From contig JAGHBX010000272.1 in the NCBI GenBank assembly GCA_021160785.1, positions 1 to 11,225 on the forward strand: a DNA stretch of 11,225 bases. The letters run 5' to 3'. Position 1 is the first letter of the stretch; each line of letters starts with the position of its first letter. The DNA comes from Planctomycetota bacterium. GTDB taxonomy: Bacteria; Planctomycetota; Phycisphaerae; Sedimentisphaerales; Anaerohalosphaeraceae. The notes under the pieces were generated by a model. The model was not told the origin of the DNA. It was given only the letters and a program-made list of their open reading frames with translations, and did not search any database. Positions 1 through 6,598 of this stretch are shown here, piece by piece. The position numbers and the translations under genes are program-made.

Positions 1-10
1 CCCAAATACA

Positions 11-79
11 CGAAACGAACCCAATTTACTCCCACACGCTCACCCTGCCCCACCTCAAAAAATCGAAACGAACCCAATT
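11..79. repeat. 16-bp direct repeat pair
   Basis: CGAAACGAACCCAATT occurs at 11-26 and again at 64-79, a spacing of 53 bp. Both copies are exact. The region left of the window may hold more copies. On the minus strand the unit reads AATTGGGTTCGTTTCG. I infer a dispersed intergenic repeat of this genome. Function is unknown. Confidence 0.7.
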
Positions 80-221
80 CCCAGCTAACCTCAATAAGCG
101 AAATAACTTACAACAGAAGCCGCCGAGAAAAAGCAAAAAGAAACCAGCCACCATCCAGCCCGCAGCACCAATAAACAGACCTGACGGGTCGCCGAACCCC
201 CCCCCAAACAACGGCCCGTGG

Positions 222-245
222 CACGGACAAACTCGTTTGTCCGTG
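222..245. repeat. Perfect inverted repeat (hairpin)
   Basis: CACGGACAAA (222-231) and TTTGTCCGTG (236-245) are exact reverse complements around the four-base loop CTCG. No T-tract follows on either strand, so it is not a standard intrinsic terminator. It could be a REP-like intergenic palindrome, or a 3'-end structure for the minus-strand gene that stops about 170 bp away. Confidence 0.6.
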
Positions 246-416
246 GTTTAGCTTGGAAAGACGCCCATGCTTGCAGGGGACAAACGCGCAAAACACCTGA
301 TGCGTCGAAGCGCAGCGCAGCACAGGCTGGAAGACGGAAAACCATTTTCAATAAGCAGAGTTAATGCTAAGTCCTTGCGTAATAAGTACTTACGTCGCCT
401 ACGGCCGGCTTCTTTG

Positions 417-1997
417 TCAGTCTTCATGCCTTACCCTGATGTCATCGACAATGACGGTTGTGTTCTCCTGTTCCGAGGCGGCGTATGCGATGACACTGAT
501 ACCAAATCGCCAGGTCGCTTGTTTGTCGCCGGTTGCCTTTTCGCTGTTCAGGTCAGCGTCGAAGAACCATGTTTCGTCATCGAATTGAAACGATATGTAT
601 TTTCCTGTCTCAAAATCCGTCGCCAGCTTGAAGTGTCGCCATATATCCCGCCCCTGCCGGTAGCTCCTCGATGTTGACAGGGCGTGATAGACTCCCTGGG
701 GCCCCTGGTATTGCCATGTCTTGCTCGGTCCGTCGTACCGCACCGCCGCGATGCGACGGCTGGCCTCATCATCGGGACCATCGACGGATATATGCAACTC
801 GCTTTGAAACAAGACTCTGCAGCCGGCAATCCTGTCGAATGCGACAAAGCCGTCTACGCTCATCGCCCCGACGGATTGTGTGTCCGCAATCGCACGGGCA
901 TAGTGTACCGCTGCGGTTCGATTCTGGTTTGTGTTTGCCAGTCGAATCCCGACAGCATGTTTACCCGATCTTGCCGCCGAGCGGATCAGGCTGACGATGC
1001 CGTCGCCGCCGGCGGTCCAGCCGTTGAGCGAGTTGCCGGAACCCGACAGCAGATCGGCCGTATCAACGTATCCCTCAAAATCGTCGCCGAATATGGTTTT
1101 GCCGGTCGATATCGTCGGCGCAGGACGCAGATACTGGTAGATCACCGGGCGATACCCTTCCGAAGTTGTGTAGTAGCCCTTGCTGGTCGCGTCAAAGCAG
1201 ATCGCTTCGCCCTGGGGCTCCCACGCGAGCATGACGTGCTCGGCCGGGCCGTCAAACGCCTCGTCCAGCGCACTGCCTGGGCGGCGTTTCCACAGCGAAG
1301 CGGTATAATTGTTGCGCACTATCACGGCGGTCCCGTCGCGAGAGATGTCGCCGCCGGTAGCCCAGCCCCACGGCAGCGAGCATTTGTATTGGAGCGTTAC
1401 TGTCCGGGTCGTATCGTCGGGCCAGGCCGCACGGTACAGGCGCGAGCGTTCGTGGCGCTTGCTAATGATGTAGAGGTCTTTTGTCACCGGGTCGACCATC
1501 AGCGTCTCGGAATCGCAGGCCCCGTCGGGATATCGCAGGCAGATGGTCTCGACATCCCGCAGACGAACATCCTGCATCGCCGAGTGCGCAGTGATTGTCG
1601 GTTCAACGGCGCGGTATATCTCGACATGCCGCCGGACCGCACTGTTATCGCCGATGTCGGCCAGGTAGATGTAATCGACGCCCTTTGTCGAGCCGGGACC
1701 GATGGCGATGTCTTCGCAGTCGCGGGCCCCGACACCGCCGAATGTGCACTTTGCAAGATACCTCCCCCGTGTGTCAACGGCATATACACGGGCGGCATCG
1801 CCGGAATCGTTGTGCGCCCAGATAATCCCGGGATTCTTTCGGCTGGCGACGATGCCGGAGGTCTCACTGAGCGGGCCGTCCTGCACCTCGGTCAGTTTGA
1901 CAGCCGTATGCGGCCGCTGTTCACCGACGCCGGGTTGCGACAGGAACAGACAGCACAGAACGACCGTCGCCGCAATAATTCTTGTTCTCCTGCTCAC
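417..1997 (-). CDS. Secreted beta-propeller-like protein with C-terminal lectin-like domain
   Basis: A protein of 526 residues. I chose the GTG at 1997 because GAGG lies 8 bases upstream and the following residues (SRRTRIIAATVVLCCLFLSQ) form a typical N-region plus hydrophobic signal peptide core, with likely cleavage near residue 25. Upstream starts would overlap the preceding dehydrogenase gene heavily. Residues about 33-292 carry propeller-like motifs: SETSGI (44-49), HNDSGD (62-67), DCEDIA (93-98), ADIGDN (113-118), DVETICLRYPDG (148-159) and DSETLMVDP (162-170). These resemble secreted WD40/NHL-like or phytase-like esterase propellers. From about residue 304 (GDDFEGY) to the end, aromatic-rich beta segments suggest a concanavalin/LamG-like jelly roll. 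No catalytic residues can be assigned. The gene starts 10 bases after the dehydrogenase stop, which overlaps its ribosome binding region, so the two are probably co-transcribed and translationally coupled. The exact substrate is unknown. Confidence 0.85.
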   Translation of the reverse strand: MSRRTRIIAATVVLCCLFLSQPGVGEQRPHTAVKLTEVQDGPLSETSGIVASRKNPGIIWAHNDSGDAARVYAVDTRGRYLAKCTFGGVGARDCEDIAIGPGSTKGVDYIYLADIGDNSAVRRHVEIYRAVEPTITAHSAMQDVRLRDVETICLRYPDGACDSETLMVDPVTKDLYIISKRHERSRLYRAAWPDDTTRTVTLQYKCSLPWGWATGGDISRDGTAVIVRNNYTASLWKRRPGSALDEAFDGPAEHVMLAWEPQGEAICFDATSKGYYTTSEGYRPVIYQYLRPAPTISTGKTIFGDDFEGYVDTADLLSGSGNSLNGWTAGGDGIVSLIRSAARSGKHAVGIRLANTNQNRTAAVHYARAIADTQSVGAMSVDGFVAFDRIAGCRVLFQSELHISVDGPDDEASRRIAAVRYDGPSKTWQYQGPQGVYHALSTSRSYRQGRDIWRHFKLATDFETGKYISFQFDDETWFFDADLNSEKATGDKQATWRFGISVIAYAASEQENTTVIVDDIRVRHED

Positions 1998-2007
1998 TGA
2001 GGGTGCC

Positions 2008-2922
2008 TCACTGATTTGCGGGTGGCTTTTTTCGTTTGGTTTTTCTGGCTTCCGCCCGCCGGTTCTCCCGTCGCGTCGCGGAAAGCAGCTTGGTGTGGAT
2101 TTTCTTCTCCAGCACACCGTTCAGTCCCAGCCATTGCATCGTTGTCGCAAGCCGCGCGTCTTTGCCGATCACATAATGAGCCTTCGGCTTGTCGGCGGCC
2201 ATGATCTTCATGATCGTCTTGACCACATCCTGCGCCTCGCCCGCACGCGGGATAATCTCGTCGCGCATCAGACGCAGGAATCCGCGATTGTACTGCAACA
2301 TAGGCGAGTCCTGGTCGTAAAAGTTCTCGCTGACATTGGCGTTGGCGCGGATGATCTCGGTTTTATGGTAGCCGGGCTCGACCGAAACGACATTGATATT
2401 GAAGGGCTTTAGTTCCTGGCGAATCGATTTTGAAAAACCGACCAGGGCATGTTTGCTTGCACAGTAGGCGGCATTGAAGATATGGCCGATCAACCCCGCC
2501 AAAGAGGCGATATTGATAACAAGACCCGAACCGTTTTCGATCATACCGCCGCCGACGACCGCCCGGGTGAGTGCAACGACTCCGAAATAATTGGTCTCGA
2601 AGATAGTGCGCATCTCATCTTCGGTTATGTCGAGAAATGAGCCCATCGTCAAAATGCCGGCGTTATTGACCAGGATATCGACGGAGCGATATTTTTCGGC
2701 GACCGCTTCGATACTGCTGCGATCGGTAACATCGAGCCGCTCGATCGTGGCGGTCGCACCCGCCTGGTCAAGGGCCTGGCGGAGATAATCGGCTTTACCG
2801 AGATTGCGCATCGTCGCAACAACATCGTACCCCGCCCGCGCCGCTTCAACCGCCGTCAACAGCCCAAACCCGCTCGAACAGCCGGTGATCAGAACCCGCT
2901 TTTTCTTCTTTATGGCTTCCAT
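2008..2922 (-). CDS. Short-chain dehydrogenase/reductase (SDR family oxidoreductase)
   Basis: A 304-residue classical SDR, predicted to be a cytosolic NAD(P)-dependent oxidoreductase. The Rossmann glycine motif TGCSSGFG is at 13-20, NNAG at 86-89, the structural Asn in ETN at 111, catalytic Ser at 140 (INIAS), and Tyr153/Lys157 in YCASK. The PG motif follows at 183-184. All four members of the Asn-Ser-Tyr-Lys tetrad are present. Arg39 after the second strand (TMRN) would favour NADP, which is an inference. The ATG at 2922 is chosen because the glycine motif then sits at the usual distance; the frame stays open further upstream but only by running antisense through rpmB. GAGAG precedes the start. 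The C-terminal 30 residues are strongly basic (RRENRRAEARKTKRKK), an unusual tail beyond the SDR fold. The substrate cannot be told from sequence. Confidence 0.92.
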   Translation of the reverse strand: MEAIKKKKRVLITGCSSGFGLLTAVEAARAGYDVVATMRNLGKADYLRQALDQAGATATIERLDVTDRSSIEAVAEKYRSVDILVNNAGILTMGSFLDITEDEMRTIFETNYFGVVALTRAVVGGGMIENGSGLVINIASLAGLIGHIFNAAYCASKHALVGFSKSIRQELKPFNINVVSVEPGYHKTEIIRANANVSENFYDQDSPMLQYNRGFLRLMRDEIIPRAGEAQDVVKTIMKIMAADKPKAHYVIGKDARLATTMQWLGLNGVLEKKIHTKLLSATRRENRRAEARKTKRKKPPANQ

Positions 2923-2939
2923 TTGTAATCTCTCGAATG

Positions 2940-2967
2940 GGCATATCGTGATTGAAATGACCGTCAA
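2940..2967 (-). promoter_or_regulatory. Weak candidate promoter for the SDR gene
   Basis: On the minus strand TTGACG (2967-2962) is followed after 16 bases by TATGCC (2945-2940). The -35 match is good (5 of 6) but the -10 is poor (3 of 6). The implied transcript leader would be only about 10 bases long. This is the best candidate seen in the divergent intergenic region for the minus-strand gene pair. Confidence 0.25.
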
Positions 2968-3032
2968 AATCAAGGGAAATCGCGTTTTTTGAGGGATATG
3001 GCAATTTTTGCGGTAAATTTTGGCTTTTGGGG

Positions 3033-3060
3033 TTGCATTATTCTCGCCGAAGCTTATATT
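3033..3060 (+). promoter_or_regulatory. Candidate sigma-70-type promoter for rpmB
   Basis: TTGCAT (3033-3038) and TATATT (3055-3060) are separated by 16 bases. The -10 matches the consensus at 5 of 6 positions and the -35 at 3 of 6. It lies about 85 bases upstream of the L28 start, leaving room for the structured leader at 3100-3133. It is supported by position and motif only. Confidence 0.4.
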
Positions 3061-3099
3061 TGTATGGTTTGAGAGTGAATCAGTTTCAAGAGACAGTGC

Positions 3100-3133
3100 A
3101 CAGGCGTTTTTCGGCGTCTGTGAGTTTACAGAC
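3100..3133 (+). promoter_or_regulatory. rpmB leader with two mutually exclusive hairpins
   Basis: ACAGGCG (3100-3106) can pair with CGTCTGT (3115-3121) around an 8-base loop, with one G-U pair. The overlapping GTCTGT (3116-3121) can instead pair with ACAGAC (3128-3133) around GAGTTT. The two structures compete for the same segment, and the second one ends directly against the AGGAG ribosome binding site (3134-3138). This would suit translational control of a ribosomal protein gene, but regulation is an inference. Confidence 0.35.
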
Positions 3134-3144
3134 AGGAGCAGAAG

Positions 3145-3411
3145 ATGTCGCGAGAATGCTATTTTACGGGAAGAAAGACACGGGCCGGTCAGAGCATAGC
3201 CCGGCGCGGTAAGGCCAAGTACCTCGGTGGCGTGGGTAAGAAGGTTACCGGCGTGACCAAACGCAAATTCAAGCCTAATATCCAGAAGGTCCGTGCTGTC
3301 ATCGACGGCAAGATCTGCCGGATCAGGGTGTCCGCCAAGGCGATTCGAATGGGCTTGGTGCAGAAACCGGTCAAGAGGAATTACAAGCCTGCGGAGAAGG
3401 CGGCCGGCTGA
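3145..3411 (+). CDS. rpmB: 50S ribosomal protein L28
   Basis: An 88-residue basic protein of the bacterial L28 (bL28) family, a component of the large ribosomal subunit. The N-terminus (MSRECYFTGRKTRAGQSIAR) matches the family pattern of an early Cys followed by TGRK, and the central KRKFKPNIQKV segment and the VSAKAIR segment are typical. The CxxC zinc pairs of zinc-binding L28 are absent: Cys5 stands alone in the N-terminal motif, so this is a zinc-independent type. The start is set by AGGAG at 3134-3138, six bases before the ATG. It is divergent from the SDR gene and is followed by an intrinsic terminator before gatC. Confidence 0.96.
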   Translation: MSRECYFTGRKTRAGQSIARRGKAKYLGGVGKKVTGVTKRKFKPNIQKVRAVIDGKICRIRVSAKAIRMGLVQKPVKRNYKPAEKAAG

Positions 3412-3446
3412 TTTGGCGTGCATCTGGTTTTGGGGCGCAAATTCCG

Positions 3447-3475
3447 AGCGAGGCTGCTACAGTCTCGCTTTTTTT
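3447..3475 (+). terminator. Intrinsic terminator between rpmB and gatC
   Basis: GCGAGGCTG (3448-3456) pairs with CAGTCTCGC (3460-3468), with one G-U pair and a CTA loop. An additional A-T pair at 3447/3469 extends the stem, and T7 follows (3469-3475). This is a strong rho-independent terminator for rpmB. The GGAG of gatC starts only three bases after the T-tract, so no promoter can fit between terminator and gatC. gatC must be reached by read-through, or transcribed from a promoter upstream of the hairpin. Confidence 0.85.
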
Positions 3476-3487
3476 GCGGAGTATGGA

Positions 3488-3796
3488 ATGGCAAAGAAAA
3501 TCGATGAATCGCAGGTACGGCAGGTCGCCAAACTCTCGCGGCTGGATTTGACCGACGACGAGGTCGCCAGATTCAGTATCGAGCTAAGCGCGATCGTCGA
3601 GTACATCGAAAAGCTTAACGAACTCGACGTCGACTCTGTCGAGCCATTAGCTCATTGCCTGCCCATCGGCAACGTCTTTCGAGCCGACGAGATCAGGCCT
3701 TCACTGGATACGGAAGCGGCTTTGTCCAATGCACCCCAGCGACACGATGAGTATTTCAAGGTGCCAAAAATACTTGACGACAATTCCGGAGCGTAA
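3488..3796 (+). CDS. gatC: Asp-tRNA(Asn)/Glu-tRNA(Gln) amidotransferase subunit C
   Basis: A 102-residue protein of the GatC family, the small subunit that wraps around and stabilises GatA and bridges it to GatB in the tRNA-dependent amidotransferase. Visible family features are the N-terminal helix pattern VRQVAKLSRLDLTDDEV (10-26), the ELSAIVEYIEKLNELD helix, the VEPLAH motif (51-56), and the C-terminal PQRHDEYFKVPKIL segment. Length is typical (about 95-100). The ATG at 3488 is chosen because GGAG (3478-3481) lies six bases upstream and the homology starts here; an open frame further upstream is only read-through into the terminator and rpmB. It is the first gat gene of a scattered operon: a hydrolase gene separates it from gatA. 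Confidence 0.95.
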   Translation: MAKKIDESQVRQVAKLSRLDLTDDEVARFSIELSAIVEYIEKLNELDVDSVEPLAHCLPIGNVFRADEIRPSLDTEAALSNAPQRHDEYFKVPKILDDNSGA

Positions 3797-3821
3797 GACA
3801 GAATATTGAAGGAGGAATTAC

Positions 3822-4568
3822 ATGAGGATTATTTACACCGTTTCTTTGATGCTTGTCGCCTTTGCGTTGACGGGCTGCCGTGGGCTGGAGGAAAGAAAGA
3901 TGGCAAATCAGTCGCTAACGCCGGGACAACACGATCAGCTTTTTGATAAGACGATCAGTCGGACGCTAACGATAAAGTATCTGCTTTACCTGCCCGCCGA
4001 CTACGACAAGAGCGATGCCGAATGGCCCCTGATACTGTTCTTACACGGCGCCGGCGAGCGTGGCGACGACCTGAGACAGTTGGAAAAACACGGCCCGCCT
4101 AAGATCGTAAAGCAAAAGGACATGCCCTTTATCATTGTCTCGCCCCAGTGCCCCAAGGACAGTTGGTGGCCCAAAGAGAACGAGGTGCTGATTAATTTGC
4201 TGGACGACATCGTCAGCCGATACAAGGTCGACGAAAGCAGAATCTACCTGACGGGCCTTAGCATGGGCGGATACGGCTCGTGGTCTTTGGGCTGCGACCA
4301 TCCGGAGCGATTTGCCGCTATTGCCCCGATCTGCGGCGGCGGCGAGCCCTTCTTCGCACGCAAGCTGAAGAACACGCCCGTCTGGGCCTTCCACGGCGGA
4401 AAAGACACCGTCGTTCCGTTGAAAAAGAGCGAAGATATGGTAAACGCCATCAAAAGAGCCGGAGGCGATGCAAAGCTGACCGTGTACCCCGAGGCGGGCC
4501 ACGACTCATGGACGGAAACATATAATAACCCCGAGCTTTATGAGTGGTTCCTGAAACATAAAAAATAG
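3822..4568 (+). CDS. Lipoprotein alpha/beta-hydrolase (esterase, PHB depolymerase/POP-like)
   Basis: A 248-residue predicted lipoprotein and serine hydrolase. The N-terminus has a signal sequence ending in the lipobox LTGC (16-19), so Cys19 would be lipidated and the protein held at a membrane. The hydrolase fold shows the oxyanion-loop motif HGAGERG (75-81), the nucleophile elbow GLSMGG with Ser147, the acid Asp195 in HGGKDTVVP, and His227 in AGHDSW. The complete Ser-Asp-His triad predicts activity on ester substrates, as in planctomycetal phospholipase/carboxylesterase or feruloyl-esterase-like proteins. The substrate is not evident. A strong GGAGG (3811-3815) sits six bases before the ATG. 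It begins 25 bases after gatC and reads in the same direction, so it is probably co-transcribed, although it has no known link to tRNA amidation. Confidence 0.9.
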   Translation: MRIIYTVSLMLVAFALTGCRGLEERKMANQSLTPGQHDQLFDKTISRTLTIKYLLYLPADYDKSDAEWPLILFLHGAGERGDDLRQLEKHGPPKIVKQKDMPFIIVSPQCPKDSWWPKENEVLINLLDDIVSRYKVDESRIYLTGLSMGGYGSWSLGCDHPERFAAIAPICGGGEPFFARKLKNTPVWAFHGGKDTVVPLKKSEDMVNAIKRAGGDAKLTVYPEAGHDSWTETYNNPELYEWFLKHKK

Positions 4569-4653
4569 TTTTGCCACCGAGGTCTCAGAGGACACAGAGA
4601 TATATTATATTAGAGAGTCCTGACAGAGGAAAGTTTTGATGAGTGGTGGCAAA
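4569..4653. repeat. Copy A of the CACAGAG repeat family; short inverted-repeat element
   Basis: The stretch starts TTTTGCCACCGAGG directly after the hydrolase stop codon and ends GGTGGCAAA at 4645-4653. That end is the exact reverse complement of TTTGCCACC at 4570-4578. The left end continues with CAGAG/CACAGAG units (4586-4600) and resembles the left end of the repeat at 6151. I interpret it as a decayed or miniature (about 85 bp) member of the same repeat family. Its right half contains GAGG (4626-4629), which serves a short reading frame upstream of gatA. Confidence 0.55.
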
Positions 4654-4686
4654 CCGATCATTATTGAACTGCATGGGTATTGCTGA
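4639..4686 (+). CDS. Possible 15-residue leader ORF upstream of gatA
   Basis: ATG at 4639 opens a frame encoding MSGGKPIIIELHGYC, ending in TGA at 4684-4686. A clear GAGGAAAG (4626-4633) precedes it at a workable distance. gatA, which lacks a good ribosome binding site, starts in the same frame after just one codon (TGA AAA ATG). Terminating ribosomes could reinitiate on gatA. It could equally be a chance frame or a gene remnant; no family is recognised. Confidence 0.35.
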   Translation: MSGGKPIIIELHGYC

Positions 4687-4689
4687 AAA

Positions 4690-6150
4690 ATGTTGGATCT
4701 AACAGCCAGAGAGCTATCTGCAAAAATATTGCACGGAGAGATCACGTCTGTTGAGGCGACTGAAGGTGTCTTTGAACGGATAGAGCGCATCGAGCCGACG
4801 GTCGGGGCCTACATCAGCACGTTTAAGGATTATGCCCTCTCTCGCGCCGCTGATGTGGACCGCCGTGTGGCCGCCGGTGAACAGGTGGGCGCTCTTGCAG
4901 GCGTTCCCGTCGCGGTCAAGGACAACATGTGTATGAGCACCGGGGCCACGACGTGTGCATCGAAGATATTAGAGAATTTCCGATCGCCGTACGATGCGCA
5001 TGTCGTCGAGCGACTTGAGGCCGCCGATGCGGTAATCGTGGGCAAGACCAATATGGATGAGTTTGCGATGGGCTCGAGCACCGAAAATTCCGGCCTCAAG
5101 CAGACGGTCAATCCGTGGGATGCGACCCGTGTGCCGGGCGGAAGCAGCGGCGGTTCGGCGGCGGCGGTTGCCGCGAGGCTCTGCTTCGGGGCGCTCGGCT
5201 CGGATACGGGCGGCTCGGTTCGCCAGCCGGCGGGGTTCTGCGGCGTGGTGGGGTTAAAGCCCACCTACGGCAGGGTCTCGCGATTCGGCCTGGTCGCCTA
5301 CGGTTCGAGCCTCGATCAGATCGGTCCGCTGACGTTCGACGTTGCCGATGCCGCACTGATGCTAAACGTCATCGCAGGCCACGACGAGCGGGACAGCACC
5401 TCTGTCAGCAACGAAATCGCGGCGCCCTGCGACTATCTGGAAAAACTCGACGAACCGCTGTCAGGTCTCAAGATTGCTATCGTGCCCGAGTTCAACGCCG
5501 GCGCAGACAGTGAGGTACAGAACGCCGTAGCCGCAGCATTAGAGGTTTATAAAGGCCTGGGCGCCGAACTCATCGAAATAAGAATGCCGCATTTTGAATA
5601 TGCAATCGCCGCCTACTACGTCATCGCAACCGCGGAAGCATCCAGCAACCTGGCAAGATACGACGGCGTGCACTACGGCCACCGGACCGCGGCGCCTGCC
5701 GATTACGTGGAGGTCTATTCCAAATCGCGAGCCGAAGGCTTCGGCGACGAAGTCAAGCGACGGATCATGTTGGGAACATACGCATTGTCCAGCGGCTACT
5801 ACGACGCATACTACCTGCGGGCGTTGAAGGTGAGAAACCTTATCAGGCAGGATTTTACGAAGGCGTTTGAGAAGGCGGACTGCATTATGATGCCCGTTTC
5901 GCCGACGACCGCGTTTAAGGTGGGCGAAAAAACGGCCGATCCACTACAGATGTACCTGGCGGATATTTACACGATTGCAACGAATTTATCGGGCGTGCCG
6001 GGGATCAGTGTGCCGTGCGGCCAGGACAGCAGCGGTTTGCCGATCGGGTTGCAGATAATGACGCCGGCATTTACAGAAGAAAAGCTGTTGCGAATCGGTC
6101 GGATGTTCGAGAAGCATACCGATCACCATACGAAGAAGCCTGACATTTAG
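4690..6150 (+). CDS. gatA: Asp-tRNA(Asn)/Glu-tRNA(Gln) amidotransferase subunit A
   Basis: A 486-residue amidase-signature protein. GatA releases ammonia from glutamine and feeds it to GatB, which amidates Glu-tRNA(Gln) or Asp-tRNA(Asn) in the cytosol. The amidase triad is complete: Lys77 in AVKDNM, Ser152 in PGGSSGGS (149-156), and nucleophile Ser176 in SDTGGSVRQPA (171-181). The NMDEFAMGSS segment (121-130) and the C-terminal DPLQMYLADIYTIATNLSGVPG motif region are family hallmarks that separate GatA from other amidases. Length is as expected (about 485). The ATG at 4690 fits the family N-terminus (LDLTARELSAKI). No good Shine-Dalgarno sequence precedes it, so translation may depend on the leader frame at 4639-4686. 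It ends directly against the left inverted repeat at 6151. Confidence 0.97.
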   Translation: MLDLTARELSAKILHGEITSVEATEGVFERIERIEPTVGAYISTFKDYALSRAADVDRRVAAGEQVGALAGVPVAVKDNMCMSTGATTCASKILENFRSPYDAHVVERLEAADAVIVGKTNMDEFAMGSSTENSGLKQTVNPWDATRVPGGSSGGSAAAVAARLCFGALGSDTGGSVRQPAGFCGVVGLKPTYGRVSRFGLVAYGSSLDQIGPLTFDVADAALMLNVIAGHDERDSTSVSNEIAAPCDYLEKLDEPLSGLKIAIVPEFNAGADSEVQNAVAAALEVYKGLGAELIEIRMPHFEYAIAAYYVIATAEASSNLARYDGVHYGHRTAAPADYVEVYSKSRAEGFGDEVKRRIMLGTYALSSGYYDAYYLRALKVRNLIRQDFTKAFEKADCIMMPVSPTTAFKVGEKTADPLQMYLADIYTIATNLSGVPGISVPCGQDSSGLPIGLQIMTPAFTEEKLLRIGRMFEKHTDHHTKKPDI

Positions 6151-6185
6151 TTTTTTGCCACAGAGGACACAGAGGTCACAGAGAA
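6151..6185 (+). repeat. Left inverted repeat (copy B) of the CACAGAG family
   Basis: T6 is followed by GCCACAGAGGACACAGAG and GTCACAGAGAA. It begins on the base after the gatA stop. Internally it is three CACAGAG units about 9-10 bases apart. It also supplies the purine-rich GAGA (6181-6184) just before the GxxExxY start at 6189. Confidence 0.85.
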
Positions 6186-6188
6186 TTT

Positions 6189-6551
6189 ATGGATGATATA
6201 ACAGAGAGAATTATTGGGGCAGCCATCGAAGTGCACAGGGAATTGGGACAGGGTTTGCTCGAATCGATTTACGAAGAAGCGTTATGCCATGAATTCAATT
6301 TGCAGGGGATCAAGTACCAAAGGCAGGTGCCGGTTGGCATTACTTATAAAGGCAAGGTGATAAAAGGGCAAAGACTCGACTTACTGGTTGCCGACGAGGT
6401 AGTAGTGGAACTCAAGGCCCAGGAGAATCCTCCGGGAGTTGTGATTTCACAAACAATTTCTTATTTGAAAGCAACCAGTTTGAAGCGTGGCCTGATTATT
6501 AACTTCTCGCGAAACAGGCTGGTTGATGGAGTGAAGCGAGTGTCTGTTTGA
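6189..6551 (+). CDS. GxxExxY family protein (PD-(D/E)XK-like)
   Basis: A 120-residue protein of the GxxExxY family (PF13366/TIGR04256), whose function is not established. The signature GLLESIY is at 22-28, after the conserved AAIEVHRELGQG helix. The nuclease-like core is visible as RLDLLV (Asp64) and VVELKA (Glu74, Lys76), matching the D-(D/E)-x-K pattern of PD-(D/E)XK folds. The C-terminal LIINFSRNRL...GVKRV segment is the usual end of the family, and length is normal, so the gene looks intact. The ATG at 6189 follows GAGA provided by the left repeat. Its codon and base usage is AT-richer than the gat genes, which suggests acquisition. Nuclease activity is an inference from the fold pattern; a cytosolic location is likely because there is no signal peptide. 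Confidence 0.93.
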   Translation: MDDITERIIGAAIEVHRELGQGLLESIYEEALCHEFNLQGIKYQRQVPVGITYKGKVIKGQRLDLLVADEVVVELKAQENPPGVVISQTISYLKATSLKRGLIINFSRNRLVDGVKRVSV

Positions 6552-6555
6552 AGTG

Positions 6556-6590
6556 TCACCACAGAGGTCTCATGAATTTTAGAGAGTTTT
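6556..6590 (+). repeat. Partial internal copy C of the CACAGAG family
   Basis: CCACAGAGGTCTCA (6559-6572) matches copy A at 4575-4588 (CCACCGAGGTCTCA) at 13 of 14 positions, and both are followed by TTAGAGAG (6579-6586 here). It lies between the GxxExxY stop and the next gene, in the same orientation as copies A and B. It marks a boundary between two modules of the element and provides GAGG ahead of an ATG at 6572. Confidence 0.65.
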
Positions 6591-6598
6591 GTCTAATT

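Larger units (their letters stand above)
1..416. other. Non-coding region with short repeats, no supported gene
   Basis: No reading frame here looks like a real protein: the open frames are short, low in complexity and have no family resemblance or ribosome binding site. The stretch holds a 16-bp direct repeat (11-26 and 64-79), a run of nine C at 197-205, and a perfect hairpin at 222-245. It lies downstream of the minus-strand gene ending at 417. No T-tract terminator for that gene is visible in it. It is probably intergenic, with dispersed repeat remnants. Confidence 0.6.

Noticed and set aside
26..351. Short minus-strand open frames at the left edge
   Set aside because: They consist of repeat-derived and low-complexity residues (Phe/Gly/Trp-rich), overlap each other and lack ribosome binding sites.
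684..2000. A 438-codon open frame on the plus strand opposite the secreted protein
   Set aside because: It is antisense to a gene with a signal peptide and recognisable motifs, has an Arg/Ala/Val-rich random-like composition and no family features.
2923..3423. N-terminal extension of the SDR frame
   Set aside because: The extension runs antisense through rpmB and its leader, while the Rossmann motif is correctly placed from the ATG at 2922.
3293..3487. N-terminal extension of the gatC frame
   Set aside because: It overlaps rpmB and the terminator; GatC homology and the ribosome binding site point to 3488.
4684..4686. TGA recoded as selenocysteine, joining the leader frame to gatA
   Set aside because: GatA starts normally at 4690 by family comparison, and no selenocysteine element was recognised after the TGA.
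5108..5513. Arg-rich alternative frames inside gatA
   Set aside because: They are frame shadows of a GC-rich stretch of an unmistakable gatA gene.
6151..6590. CRISPR array suspected from the regularly spaced CACAGAG units
   Set aside because: The units are 7 bp, 9-10 bp apart and have no 30-bp spacers; the copies lie in opposite orientations around genes, as in an insertion element.
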